Source of the DNA: JABDGC01 sp964466595
Lineage (GTDB): Bacteria > Pseudomonadota > Gammaproteobacteria > DSM-16500
Length of the DNA: 6,670 bases
Direction of reading: 5' to 3'
Assembly (NCBI GenBank): GCA_964466595.1
Contig: CAYXNR010000078.1
Location: 1 to 6,670, forward strand
Positions 1 to 5,290 of this stretch are shown one piece after another. A program made the position numbers and the translations under genes. The notes below the pieces were generated by a model. The model did no database searches, had not been told where the DNA came from, and saw only the letters and a program-made list of their open reading frames with translations. Each line of letters begins with the position of its first letter. The first letter of the stretch is position 1.

Positions 1-125
1 ACTTGATGAACACCTCAAAATCAGGCATTGCAACCAGTTGGAATGAACTTTCTATCGTGGTTGCGAGCTTAATGGGTCAAGGTAAGATCGAGCAGTATCA
101 AAATGAAACGCCTGAGAGCCGTTAA
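1..125 (+). CDS. C-terminal end of an unidentified protein (5' end outside the window)
   Basis: An open frame enters from the left edge (first full codon at 3) and ends at TAA 123-125, giving about 40 residues. They include a stretch reading SWNELSIVVASLMGQGKIEQ and a polar tail ending PESR. I do not recognise the family from this fragment. Support for it being real is that it is the only + frame open from the edge, it reads as ordinary protein sequence, and a GC-rich hairpin follows ten bases after the stop. The fragment is too short to give a function, and an antisense or chance frame cannot be excluded. Confidence 0.55.
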   Translation, partial: LMNTSKSGIATSWNELSIVVASLMGQGKIEQYQNETPESR

Positions 126-134
126 CCTTGTGGT

Positions 135-156
135 GGGCAAATCGTCGATTTGGCCC
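135..156 (+). terminator. Possible hairpin terminator after the leftmost gene
   Basis: GGGCAAATC (135-143) can pair with GATTT-G-GCCC (147-156) around a 3-base loop, leaving one bulged G. It lies ten bases after the stop at 125, the right place for a terminator. No T-run follows (the next bases are CCGCAGGG), so it is not a canonical intrinsic terminator. It may be a processed 3' end or a Rho-dependent site. Confidence 0.3.
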
Positions 157-240
157 CCGCAGGGATATGGACTATTCTATCTTAACGAGGCTCAAGTCGG
201 CGTTTGCTTTTTTGGAAAGGATTGGTTAAAGGTTTAATTG

Positions 241-501
241 ATGAAGTTTCTAAAAAAAATCATTAGGAAGTCATTAAGCGGACAACCTAAACAGGCTCTA
301 AAATTATCAATGTTGTTGTCTCTAGTTGTGTCATGTGAAGACTTGACCCCTTTTTCTTTTTCTTTTTTCAATACTTTGCAACCATCTTATGCTTGCTTCT
401 GCAGGGTCAAATTAACAAAAATCCACCTCAATCTCTGCCGCACTATAAATAACATTAGGAATAAGCGGCGTCCTGCCTCTGCCTCGAGCACCTTCTTCTA
501 A
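241..501 (+). other. Doubtful small ORF with a good ribosome site
   Basis: An ATG at 241 has AAAGG (228-232) eight bases upstream, a good Shine-Dalgarno spacing. The first ~31 residues are basic then hydrophobic (starts MKFLKKIIRK, then LSMLLSLVVS), like the start of a secreted or membrane-anchored protein. From about 330 the frame runs into the mobile-element-like hairpin and polypyrimidine tract. From 412 it lies antisense to the well-supported antitoxin-like gene, and that part cannot be a real product of both strands. The likeliest readings are a gene stub cut off by an insertion/deletion event near 330, or a chance frame. I assign no function. Confidence 0.2.
330..410. repeat. Short hairpin and inverted TTGACCC/GGGTCAA ends, possibly a REP/RAYT-type element remnant
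   Basis: Bases 330-347 fold as GTCATGT, loop GAAG, ACTTGAC: seven pairs with one T-T mismatch. The run continues into TTGACCC (343-349) and then a T-rich polypyrimidine tract. A perfect inverted copy, GGGTCAA, sits at 404-410, immediately beside the stop codon of the - strand antitoxin-like gene (412-414). Hairpins of this type ending in a CTTGACCCC motif resemble, from memory, the ends of REP-associated tyrosine transposase (Y1) elements. No transposase is present, so at most this is a deletion scar. The repeat is seen; the element identity is inferred. Confidence 0.35.
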
Positions 502-798
502 TTTTACAAAACCATAATTTTCTAACATTCGAAGAGTACGAAGTAAATTATTGGCACTACGCCCCGTAACACCCTCTAGCTCTTTAATAGATTGTGGCTG
601 CTTGTCCACAATAAGCTTAAGAAGCTCTTGATTTTCCTCCGACAAAACATGAGCTAAAGAGCGCATAGAACGGAACCAAATTTTAGGCTCGTCCTTCTTG
701 GGCTTATAGTTACCCCGAGCAATAGCAATGGTTCTCTTTTTAAATTGCTCAAGAGGCATAATACCGACTTTAACAATTCTATGGGAAGTCATTCTCAT
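412..798 (-). CDS. Winged-helix transcriptional regulator, antitoxin of a TumE/DUF6516-type toxin-antitoxin pair (HVO_A0114-like)
   Basis: This 128-residue protein has a conserved-looking N-terminal region (GIMPLEQFKKRTIAIARG, residues 12-29), a K/P-rich linker and W41. A winged helix-turn-helix follows at about 50-115: helix LSEENQELLKLIV, then the HTH SIKELEGVTGRSANNLLRTL (70-89) and a basic RGRGRTPLI wing. Proteins of this build are the DNA-binding antitoxin partners of DUF6516/TumE-type toxins; they bind their own promoter and neutralise the toxin. The start ATG (796-798) is chosen because it overlaps the TGA of the toxin remnant (ATGA) and has a strong GGAGGAGG ribosome site, implying translational coupling. 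The stop is at 412-414, directly beside a repeat. The partner toxin is internally deleted, so this is an orphan antitoxin, perhaps still an autorepressor. Family assignment rests on sequence style and context. Confidence 0.75.
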   Translation of the reverse strand: MRMTSHRIVKVGIMPLEQFKKRTIAIARGNYKPKKDEPKIWFRSMRSLAHVLSEENQELLKLIVDKQPQSIKELEGVTGRSANNLLRTLRMLENYGFVKLEEGARGRGRTPLIPNVIYSAAEIEVDFC

Positions 799-912
799 TT
801 TGGTTCCTCCTCCAATTTATTCAGTATTTTCTCAACTTCCTAACCGTTCCTGCACCACATACCTTACCCCATCCAAATCAAGCAAATTTTCTAATGAACC
901 ATCCTGCTTCAT
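795..912 (-). pseudogene. Internally deleted toxin gene (TumE/DUF6516-like remnant)
   Basis: An ATG at 910-912, with AAGGTGA ten bases upstream, opens a frame beginning MKQDGSLENLLDLDGVRYVV and stops at TGA 832-834 after 26 codons. In another frame, 839-795 reads EVEKILNKLEEEPK and then TGA, which overlaps the antitoxin ATG. The first piece resembles the start of DUF6516-type toxins (LLDLDG...). The second resembles their C-terminal end, which normally runs straight into the antitoxin start. The middle, normally some 60-80 residues carrying the conserved PHGIKYSLTLHD-like core, is missing and the frame is broken. The product is at most a 26-residue peptide with no toxin activity expected. The deletion is inferred from family memory, while the two frames, the junction near 838 and the coupling to the antitoxin are read directly. 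An annotation pipeline would probably leave this stretch empty. Confidence 0.6.
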
Positions 913-919
913 TTTAATT

Positions 920-936
920 ATATCACCTTATGATAT
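920..936. promoter_or_regulatory. Palindromic operator candidate close to the toxin-remnant start
   Basis: ATATCA (920-925) and TGATAT (931-936) form a perfect 6-bp inverted repeat with a 5-base spacer. It lies 8-24 bases upstream of the toxin-remnant ATG (912) and overlaps the ribosome-site region. The half-site ATATC/GATAT is shared with the larger palindrome at 967-991, which supports autoregulation by the winged-helix protein. Confidence 0.45.
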
Positions 937-966
937 GTTTTTTAGCCTTGCGGTGATTTTATCAAA

Positions 967-991
967 AAATATATCATATTGCGATATATTT
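967..991. promoter_or_regulatory. Perfect 9-bp inverted repeat, probable operator of the toxin-antitoxin operon
   Basis: AAATATATC (967-975), spacer ATATTGC, then GATATATTT (983-991): a perfect 9-bp inverted repeat with a 7-base spacer, 55-79 bases upstream of the toxin-remnant ATG on the - strand. The size and symmetry suit a dimeric winged-helix repressor. A smaller TGAT-TTT-ATCA repeat (954-964) sits between this site and the one at 920-936. The surrounding AT-rich DNA could contain the - strand promoter, but I cannot fix its -35/-10 boxes with confidence. Confidence 0.5.
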
Positions 992-1129
992 AAGCGGATA
1001 GAAAATAGCGCTTAAAAAACAAAGAGCTTCGAGAGCCCCTCACACTACCGACAAAGCACAAAGCTGATCAATAAAAATTCAATATATTTCAATCAGATAA
1101 AGCGCACCTACTTACTCACAAGTTGCGGA

Positions 1130-1139
1130 CTATACTTAA
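1130..1139 (+). promoter_or_regulatory. Probable -10 region of the Nudix gene
   Basis: CTATACTTAA contains a good -10 box, TATACT (1131-1136), 29 bases before the ATG at 1166. No strong -35 is visible at 16-18 bases upstream. The same ten-base string occurs on the - strand upstream of the 3861-4607 gene (4646-4655), which supports it as a local promoter style. A GAGG ribosome site (1154-1157) stands eight bases before the start. Apart from this, 1016-1165 shows nothing I can name. Confidence 0.45.
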
Positions 1140-1165
1140 GATGTTAATCCCCTGAGGCAATTAAA

Positions 1166-1669
1166 ATGTCCAAATCATCAAAACAAAAATTCAATGTGAA
1201 CCCGCCTTCCCCAATACAGCAAATAGATTTAACAAAAATAAATAAAGCTGCCTTTTTGCACTGCTGCGTTGGGTGCATTGTACTAAGCCAAGATGGAAAA
1301 ATTGTATTACAGCAACGGGACTCCGATTCACTTACCTACCCAGGCTGCTTAGCCACTTTTGGAGGCGGCCTTGAGCCTGGGGAAAGCCCCATGCAAGCTT
1401 TGATACGGGAGCTGAAAGAAGAATTAGGTGCAAAAGTTCAAGCATCAGACGTTATCAGTTTTGGCGCCATTACAGAAAGCTCAACAGATTATAGCGAACT
1501 CATTTATGTTTATTTTTGGCACGACAAAAACGGCACAATAACGGGGTGTTATGAAGGCAAAGCAGAATATTATGATAACTGCGCTACCGCCATGATGCAC
1601 CCTAAAATAATGGATGACGTGCGTTGGCTTTTAAGGCAATGCCAGAGCCGCCAACTCTTGAAACCTTAA
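1166..1669 (+). CDS. Nudix hydrolase
   Basis: This 167-residue cytoplasmic protein is predicted to hydrolyse a nucleoside diphosphate linked to another moiety. The Nudix box is complete at residues 67-89, matching G-x5-E-x7-RE-U-x-EE-x-G-U with G67, E73, R81, E82, E85, E86 and G88; these glutamates bind the catalytic Mg2+. The strand before it (CCVGCIVLSQDGKIVLQQR, 33-51) and the FGGGLEPGES entry are typical of the fold. Residues 1-28 are a polar lead-in without a signal peptide. Length is normal for a single-domain member, and nothing fixes the substrate. The ATG at 1166 has GAGG eight bases upstream and a -10 box at 1131. The gene stands alone and converges on the next gene with only 48 bases between the stops. 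The fold call is secure; the substrate is unknown. Confidence 0.93.
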   Translation: MSKSSKQKFNVNPPSPIQQIDLTKINKAAFLHCCVGCIVLSQDGKIVLQQRDSDSLTYPGCLATFGGGLEPGESPMQALIRELKEELGAKVQASDVISFGAITESSTDYSELIYVYFWHDKNGTITGCYEGKAEYYDNCATAMMHPKIMDDVRWLLRQCQSRQLLKP

Positions 1670-1701
1670 ATGAAATTTGCCCTGGCGTCTTGAGCCTCAC
1701 T

Positions 1702-1726
1702 TATCTTGAGCAAGGTATTATTTTTT
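1702..1726 (+). terminator. Weak intrinsic terminator after the Nudix gene
   Basis: TATCTT (1702-1707), loop GAGC and AAGGTA (1712-1717) form a six-pair stem with one G-T pair, followed by TTATTTTTT (1718-1726). The location, 33 bases after the Nudix stop, fits. The stem is AT-rich and it overlaps the stop codon of the convergent - strand gene, so efficiency is probably modest. Confidence 0.35.
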
Positions 1727-2962
1727 ACCCATCCCCATCCTTGATGGCGGGTTAGCCGTAGCAGTAAAAGCTTGTGCTGAACCACCTCTGCCATGCCATA
1801 CTCTATACGCGAGAACCCCAAGTGTCGCTGCTGCTACGCCATAACTAAAGACCTTTCCATAGCTCTGGTTAGAGCTTTTTCTTGATAATTTTAATAGCTC
1901 TTTGCCAGCCCAAGTTTTCACATGTCCATCTAACATCGTAGTATAGTCAGTTGCCGGGCCACGAATAAAGTAGATACCTGACTGCTCTTCCCCGCAGGCT
2001 AATTCTTTGTAAGATGGAACCCTCCCCTCAGCAGCACGAATGAAAGCATGGACTTTACCCTCTTCCATTAAACTTTGTCCTGATAAACCAGAGATCGTAC
2101 TGATAGTCCCGATAATCTTTTGTCGCGCAGCCGCAAATAAAGGCCGCATTAGCTCTAATCTTCTCGGTTCAATTATTTTAGCTATCTCTGCTTTTTGAGC
2201 GTCCTCGGATAATCTTGCTTCATTCAGATAAAGACTTAGTAGCGCTTCTTTCTCAGCAGATTGTAAACGGGTGAAGTAATCAACAATCTCATCATAAAAA
2301 TAAACATCGGTTGTGCCATCTGGCTGAACCATAACAGTTGCGCTGATCGTTCCTATTACTTTATTTTGCTTATCTAGCAGAAAAATTTGGTCAGTAACCA
2401 TGGAAGCAAGCGGTTTTTGACTATCTAAATTAAAACGGCAAAACTTATCTGCTTTTTTTCCACCTGTTAAATATTCATTTTGTTTCCCAGGAGTAAAATC
2501 AGCACAGCGGTTAAAAAGTTCGGCTAAGTCTTCATATAATTTATCTGGATTTTCCTTATTAATAGCTAATAATTCCGCGAGCGTAGCAACTTTAAAAGCA
2601 GTAGCCTTCTCTTCTTCTACGACTTTTAGGGGAAATGATAAATCACGCTCATACTGAATAACTTTTTGTTCACTTGCTGTTTCTTCCGTTAGAGTCAAAC
2701 GCGCTTCGCCAACAAGGAAGCGTTTAGCGCCGAACTCTACAGCAAGAGCATATCCACGTTGGTCGCTAATAAAGAAGGTGTTATCGAAAGGGTTGCAATA
2801 AAGAATACGTTTGCTATCACTTTTAGCAAAAAAACAGATGCCCGACCCTTGTCGCTGTATTCTATAGTTTGCTATTTTTTTAAGAAATTCTAGGTTTTCT
2901 GGTGTTTCATCTACATCTGCAACATATTCTACAATACCATTCTTTTTTTCTAATAAGCGCAT
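1718..2962 (-). CDS. Protein of unknown function with a C-terminal membrane segment; possible secreted effector
   Basis: I do not recognise this 414-residue protein with certainty. It lacks an N-terminal signal peptide. Residues 1-115 look like a mixed alpha/beta domain (FFAKSDSKRILYCNPFDNTF, 44-63). Residues ~187-250 (FLLDKQNKVIGTISATV, then DVYFYDEIVDYF and a helix) faintly resemble the strand-turn-strand of GNAT acetyltransferases. Residues 250-365 are largely helical. One clear hydrophobic segment lies at 371-389 (VFSYGVAAATLGVLAYRVW), followed by a small, Gly/Ser-rich, basic tail ending MGMGKK. A long soluble body with one late membrane anchor and no export signal is common among Legionella-type Dot/Icm substrates, but no glutamate-rich secretion tail is present. 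The start ATG has AGGGG nine bases upstream. It lies 60 bases after the cupin stop on the same strand and may be cotranscribed. Function unknown; the GNAT likeness is weak. Confidence 0.8.
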   Translation of the reverse strand: MRLLEKKNGIVEYVADVDETPENLEFLKKIANYRIQRQGSGICFFAKSDSKRILYCNPFDNTFFISDQRGYALAVEFGAKRFLVGEARLTLTEETASEQKVIQYERDLSFPLKVVEEEKATAFKVATLAELLAINKENPDKLYEDLAELFNRCADFTPGKQNEYLTGGKKADKFCRFNLDSQKPLASMVTDQIFLLDKQNKVIGTISATVMVQPDGTTDVYFYDEIVDYFTRLQSAEKEALLSLYLNEARLSEDAQKAEIAKIIEPRRLELMRPLFAAARQKIIGTISTISGLSGQSLMEEGKVHAFIRAAEGRVPSYKELACGEEQSGIYFIRGPATDYTTMLDGHVKTWAGKELLKLSRKSSNQSYGKVFSYGVAAATLGVLAYRVWHGRGGSAQAFTATANPPSRMGMGKK

Positions 2963-3022
2963 GTCTTTTCACCCCTTTTAGTAACTTACTTTATTCGTAA
3001 TGTTTTGTATGCCAAATTTGCT

Positions 3023-3364
3023 TCAGTCAACAATTTGGTGCTGTTCTTTATTCCAGGCAGGTCTACAGGAAATAAACAGTTTCATGTGCCCCTCCCAATA
3101 ATATTTTTCGTCCGCCTCTATCAATACCGCATCACCTGCATTTAGCTTATGCTCCTCATTATTAACAACAATCTTACCTTTTCCTTCAAAAACATAGGCA
3201 AGCTCGGCACATTGTTTATTAACTACCCATCGCTCATCTGGGTAACGACCAGATACTTTGGCAATCGCCATATCAAGCATCTCATGATTGAGAGGGTATT
3301 CAATAACCGCGCATGTCGAGCTATTTGCCTTTTCAACAGCTTGGTGCCTCAAAGAAATTTTCAT
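3023..3364 (-). CDS. Small single-domain cupin protein
   Basis: This 113-residue protein has a single beta-barrel cupin domain. Motif 1 reads WVVNKQCAELAYVFEGKGKI (46-65), with E54 and the G-K-G turn. Motif 2 reads AGDAVLIEADEKYYWEG (76-92). The end CRPAWNKEQHQ (100-110) is a tail I associate with an uncharacterised small-cupin subfamily. The usual HxH metal ligands of motif 1 are absent (Asn49 and Cys52 occupy that stretch), so an ordinary His-based metal site is unlikely; it may bind a small ligand or act without metal. It is cytoplasmic, with no signal peptide. The start ATG (3362-3364) is supported by GGAG six bases upstream. It is divergent from a second cupin with 90 bases between starts and lies 60 bases upstream of the 414-residue gene on the same strand. 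Fold confident, function unknown. Confidence 0.85.
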   Translation of the reverse strand: MKISLRHQAVEKANSSTCAVIEYPLNHEMLDMAIAKVSGRYPDERWVVNKQCAELAYVFEGKGKIVVNNEEHKLNAGDAVLIEADEKYYWEGHMKLFISCRPAWNKEQHQIVD

Positions 3365-3454
3365 CCTTCATCTCCGATTTAATTGGATTACTGAAAAAAC
3401 TACCCATTCAAAAGCAAAGTATTGTAATATACCGCCCGAATTTAGGAATTTCAA
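3365..3454. promoter_or_regulatory. Divergent promoter region between two cupin genes
   Basis: These 90 bases must hold both promoters. For the + gene, TAGGA stands about eight bases before the ATG at 3455, and TATTGTAATATA further upstream offers a -10-like box. For the - gene, GGAG lies six bases before its ATG. No convincing -35 box or operator palindrome is visible. Confidence 0.4.
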
Positions 3455-3844
3455 ATGAAGACTCAGAGTGTACCTAAAGAATTCCAGCATATTTCACCTG
3501 CAGGCGCAGAAGTCAGGTTATTAATGAGCAATGCAATGGCCGGTTTAGCGCACTGCACGCTGAAAAAGGGAAAGATTTCAAAAATTGTTCGCCATAAAAC
3601 AGTTAGCGAATTTTGGCATGTTATTTCTGGCAAGGGTGAAATTTGGCGAAAAAATGGCGGTCATGAATCAATTACAAAATTGGAAACAGGGATAACAATT
3701 GATCTTCCTCTAGGTACAGACTTTCAATATCGCAGCGCCGAGAACTCTGATCTGGTTTTCATTTGCTTGACAACCCCACCTTGGCCCGGGGCAGATGAAG
3801 TGAGTTACGTGAATCATGGAGCATGGGTGTCTACCAAACTGTAA
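3455..3844 (+). CDS. Cupin domain protein, EFWHVISGKGE subfamily
   Basis: This 129-residue protein has one cupin barrel. Motif 1 is HKTVSEFWHVISGKGEIW (47-64), with H47, E52, W54 and the G-K-G turn. Motif 2 is the less standard ITIDLPLGTDFQYRS (80-94), where P85 and G87 mark the turn and the motif-2 His is replaced by Gln/Tyr. The PPWPGADE stretch (108-115) is characteristic of a group of uncharacterised small cupins with TVEEFWYVLSG-type cores. H47 and E52 could form a partial metal site. No signal peptide is seen, so the protein is cytoplasmic. The start ATG has TAGGA at good spacing. It is divergent from the 3023-3364 cupin, but the two share too little motif detail to be recent duplicates. 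It ends only 16 bases from the stop of the convergent gene. Substrate unknown. Confidence 0.88.
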   Translation: MKTQSVPKEFQHISPAGAEVRLLMSNAMAGLAHCTLKKGKISKIVRHKTVSEFWHVISGKGEIWRKNGGHESITKLETGITIDLPLGTDFQYRSAENSDLVFICLTTPPWPGADEVSYVNHGAWVSTKL

Positions 3845-3860
3845 TACTCTCCGTGGCAGC

Positions 3861-4607
3861 TTATCTTTTATTTTTTAAGGTGGTGACGTTATCCAGGACC
3901 TGATCAACCTTCTTTTGACTGCTTATTTTGCTGCTAAAGAATTTACTAAAGTTAATGTCCAAGCGCTTCTCTTCACTTACAAGCAGATGGCCGAGTTGCA
4001 TGATAAAGCCTATGCCCGTTAGGCCAAAAACAACGTTCGCTGCAAGATGTTTACCTGATTTTCTTCTGAACTCATTGAGGAAGGAGGATTCTTGAATGAT
4101 TCTTTGAAAATTATTTTCTAATTCCCGATTATTACTACTGTGTTCTAAAGTGTTTCTTAATTGAGCACAAGCAGCCACCGCCTTTTGTCCTTTACTACAC
4201 CCCTCACCCTTTCTGTATAAAGTCTCAAGTCCTATGCTTTCTTCTAGAACCTGTGCTAGCTCTTGAGTAAATTTTTTATCGCTGCTCTTGAAAAGGAAAG
4301 GTTCTTCTCCTTTAGCAGGGAAAGGCAATTTGTCTGAGCTGATCTCTACAACCCTCATATTAAAATTTCTGTTATTATCTGGAGCATATAATCTAAATTC
4401 GCCATTTTTATTACGCGCTATAATTAGATCCCCTGGTTGCATTACTAATAGATCAATCTGATTAAAATCACCGACACTCGCTAAAGTAAGATCTCGTCGA
4501 TATGGTTTCATTAAAGCTTGGCCATAGGCCTCTAGCTTGGCGATGCTTTCTTCGATTGGTTTCTTTTCTTCTTCGCTCAGCACTGCGTCTTCTTGAAGGG
4601 AAGGCAT
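3861..4607 (-). CDS. Protein of unknown function with one C-terminal membrane segment; possible secreted effector
   Basis: I do not recognise this 248-residue protein. Residues 1-40 are charged and probably helical (EEEKKPIEESIAKLEAYG). Residues 45-90 look like a small beta-rich unit (IDLLVMQPGDLIIARNKNGE). Residues 110-185 are helical and include three Cys (CSKGQKAVAAC around 137-147). A hydrophobic stretch at 189-210 (AANVVFGLTGIGFIMQLGHL) is long enough to span a membrane. The last 38 residues are Lys/Ser-rich (FFSSKISSQKK...). There is no N-terminal signal peptide. The overall plan, a soluble body then a late single anchor and basic tail, is shared with the 1718-2962 protein, but I see no sequence similarity between them. 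The start ATG has AGAGGTGA just upstream and a TATACT box at 4649-4654 (- strand). It appears monocistronic. An effector role is only a guess from style. Confidence 0.78.
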   Translation of the reverse strand: MPSLQEDAVLSEEEKKPIEESIAKLEAYGQALMKPYRRDLTLASVGDFNQIDLLVMQPGDLIIARNKNGEFRLYAPDNNRNFNMRVVEISSDKLPFPAKGEEPFLFKSSDKKFTQELAQVLEESIGLETLYRKGEGCSKGQKAVAACAQLRNTLEHSSNNRELENNFQRIIQESSFLNEFRRKSGKHLAANVVFGLTGIGFIMQLGHLLVSEEKRLDINFSKFFSSKISSQKKVDQVLDNVTTLKNKR

Positions 4608-4645
4608 AAAGTCACCTCTTGAAGTCTTGTTATTGACCTTTCCCT

Positions 4646-4655
4646 TTAAGTATAG
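4646..4655 (-). promoter_or_regulatory. Probable -10 region of the 3861-4607 gene
   Basis: On the - strand this reads CTATACTTAA, identical to the ten bases upstream of the Nudix gene (1130-1139). The TATACT box (4649-4654) lies 41 bases before the ATG at 4607. No strong -35 is visible at normal spacing. Confidence 0.45.
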
Positions 4656-4674
4656 ACCCAGTATTTATATTTTT

Positions 4675-4697
4675 TATGTAATAAAAACAATTACTTA
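4675..4697. promoter_or_regulatory. Imperfect AT-rich inverted repeat upstream of the promoter
   Basis: TATGTAAT (4675-4682) and ATTACTTA (4690-4697) pair over eight positions with one mismatch around a 7-base spacer. It sits about 20-50 bases upstream of the -10 box of the 3861-4607 gene, where an activator or repressor could bind. In DNA this AT-rich it could be chance. Confidence 0.25.
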
Positions 4698-4745
4698 TAT
4701 GTGTACGGTAGAGCGGGTTCACAAGAGCTTTGGCTTTATCAGTGA

Positions 4746-5189
4746 CTAAATTTTTAAACCTATAGTGATATGAAATCCTATTGAATAACCTTTAAAAGAT
4801 AAAAGATCAGGTAAATTATATTTTTTTCTTAATCTCAAGAGGGACGGTGCTTCAACTAGAAGTACATAATATGTCTTTTGGCCAATTTCAGTAGTCACTA
4901 TATCTTTAACAAAAAAACTGTGTTCTTGCTGCAAATCATGTGCATTAATATTTTTACTCTCTTCTGGATAAATAATAGTAATATGCGCACCTACAGATTT
5001 TTCACCAAAATAATCTGGTTTCTTAATTCTCTCATCTTCCAATAGAGGATATAATTGATGAATATAAGTATCATCAATATTCAAACAAAATAAATTATTT
5101 TCTGTTTTTTGAGTGCTTCCTGTTGACGATAAACGTTGTGCATTTTCAATTATTTTAGGAAGTTTTAGTGAAATAATATTTGGTATCAT
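4746..5189 (-). CDS. 2H phosphoesterase-like protein (LigT / RNA-repair type fold)
   Basis: This 147-residue protein carries two HxT motifs, GAHITIIYP (H69, T71) and GFHITIGL (H140, T142), about 70 residues apart. That is the hallmark of the 2H phosphoesterase superfamily, which cleaves or forms 2',3'-cyclic or 2',5' phosphodiester bonds in RNA or nucleotides. The region between them fits the fold: F-V-K-D-I strand, YYVLLVEAPS strand, then LRLRKKYNLPDLL. KPDYFGEKSVG just before the first motif is also typical. I chose the ATG at 5187-5189 because GGA lies eight bases upstream; a TTG at 5199-5201 would add four residues but has no ribosome site. The frame continues upstream past an in-frame TAA (5214-5216) to an ATG at 5285, so the N-terminus may be truncated, though the 2H core is whole. 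It follows the acyltransferase on the same strand, probably cotranscribed. Substrate unknown. Confidence 0.75.
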   Translation of the reverse strand: MIPNIISLKLPKIIENAQRLSSTGSTQKTENNLFCLNIDDTYIHQLYPLLEDERIKKPDYFGEKSVGAHITIIYPEESKNINAHDLQQEHSFFVKDIVTTEIGQKTYYVLLVEAPSLLRLRKKYNLPDLLSFKGYSIGFHITIGLKI

Positions 5190-5213
5190 TGATTCGTCCA
5201 AACAACTCGGGCT

Positions 5214-5285
5214 TTATTCAGTTTTAAATTCATTTGCTGATAAATGCCAGTATGTATCTATTGCAAACTCATATATCAACTTCAT
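5214..5285 (-). pseudogene. Upstream in-frame segment of the 2H gene, cut off by a TAA
   Basis: ATG at 5283-5285 opens 23 codons (MKLIYEFAIDTYWHLSANEF...) and ends in TAA at 5214-5216. It is in exactly the same frame as the 2H gene: 5285 to 4746 is 180 codons with only this stop inside. The ATG lies five bases after the acyltransferase TAA, the spacing expected for the next gene of an operon. The likeliest explanation is that the 2H gene once began here and suffered a nonsense mutation. Alternatives are a 23-residue leader peptide, a sequencing error, or coincidence. No strong ribosome site precedes the ATG. Confidence 0.45.
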
Positions 5286-5290
5286 TCTGC

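Noticed and set aside
728..1015. 95-codon + strand frame
   Set aside because: It runs antisense through the antitoxin start, the toxin remnant and the palindromes, and its composition is that of reverse-strand AT-rich DNA.
1639..1755. 39-codon + strand frame starting MPEPPTLETL
   Set aside because: It reads like protein, but it overlaps the Nudix 3' end in another frame and runs antisense into the 414-residue gene; no ribosome site is seen.
3149..3382. 77-codon + strand frame
   Set aside because: It lies antisense to the - strand cupin, which has clear family motifs.
3841..3865. Terminator between the convergent stops at 3844 and 3861
   Set aside because: No stem of useful length can be drawn in the 16-base gap.
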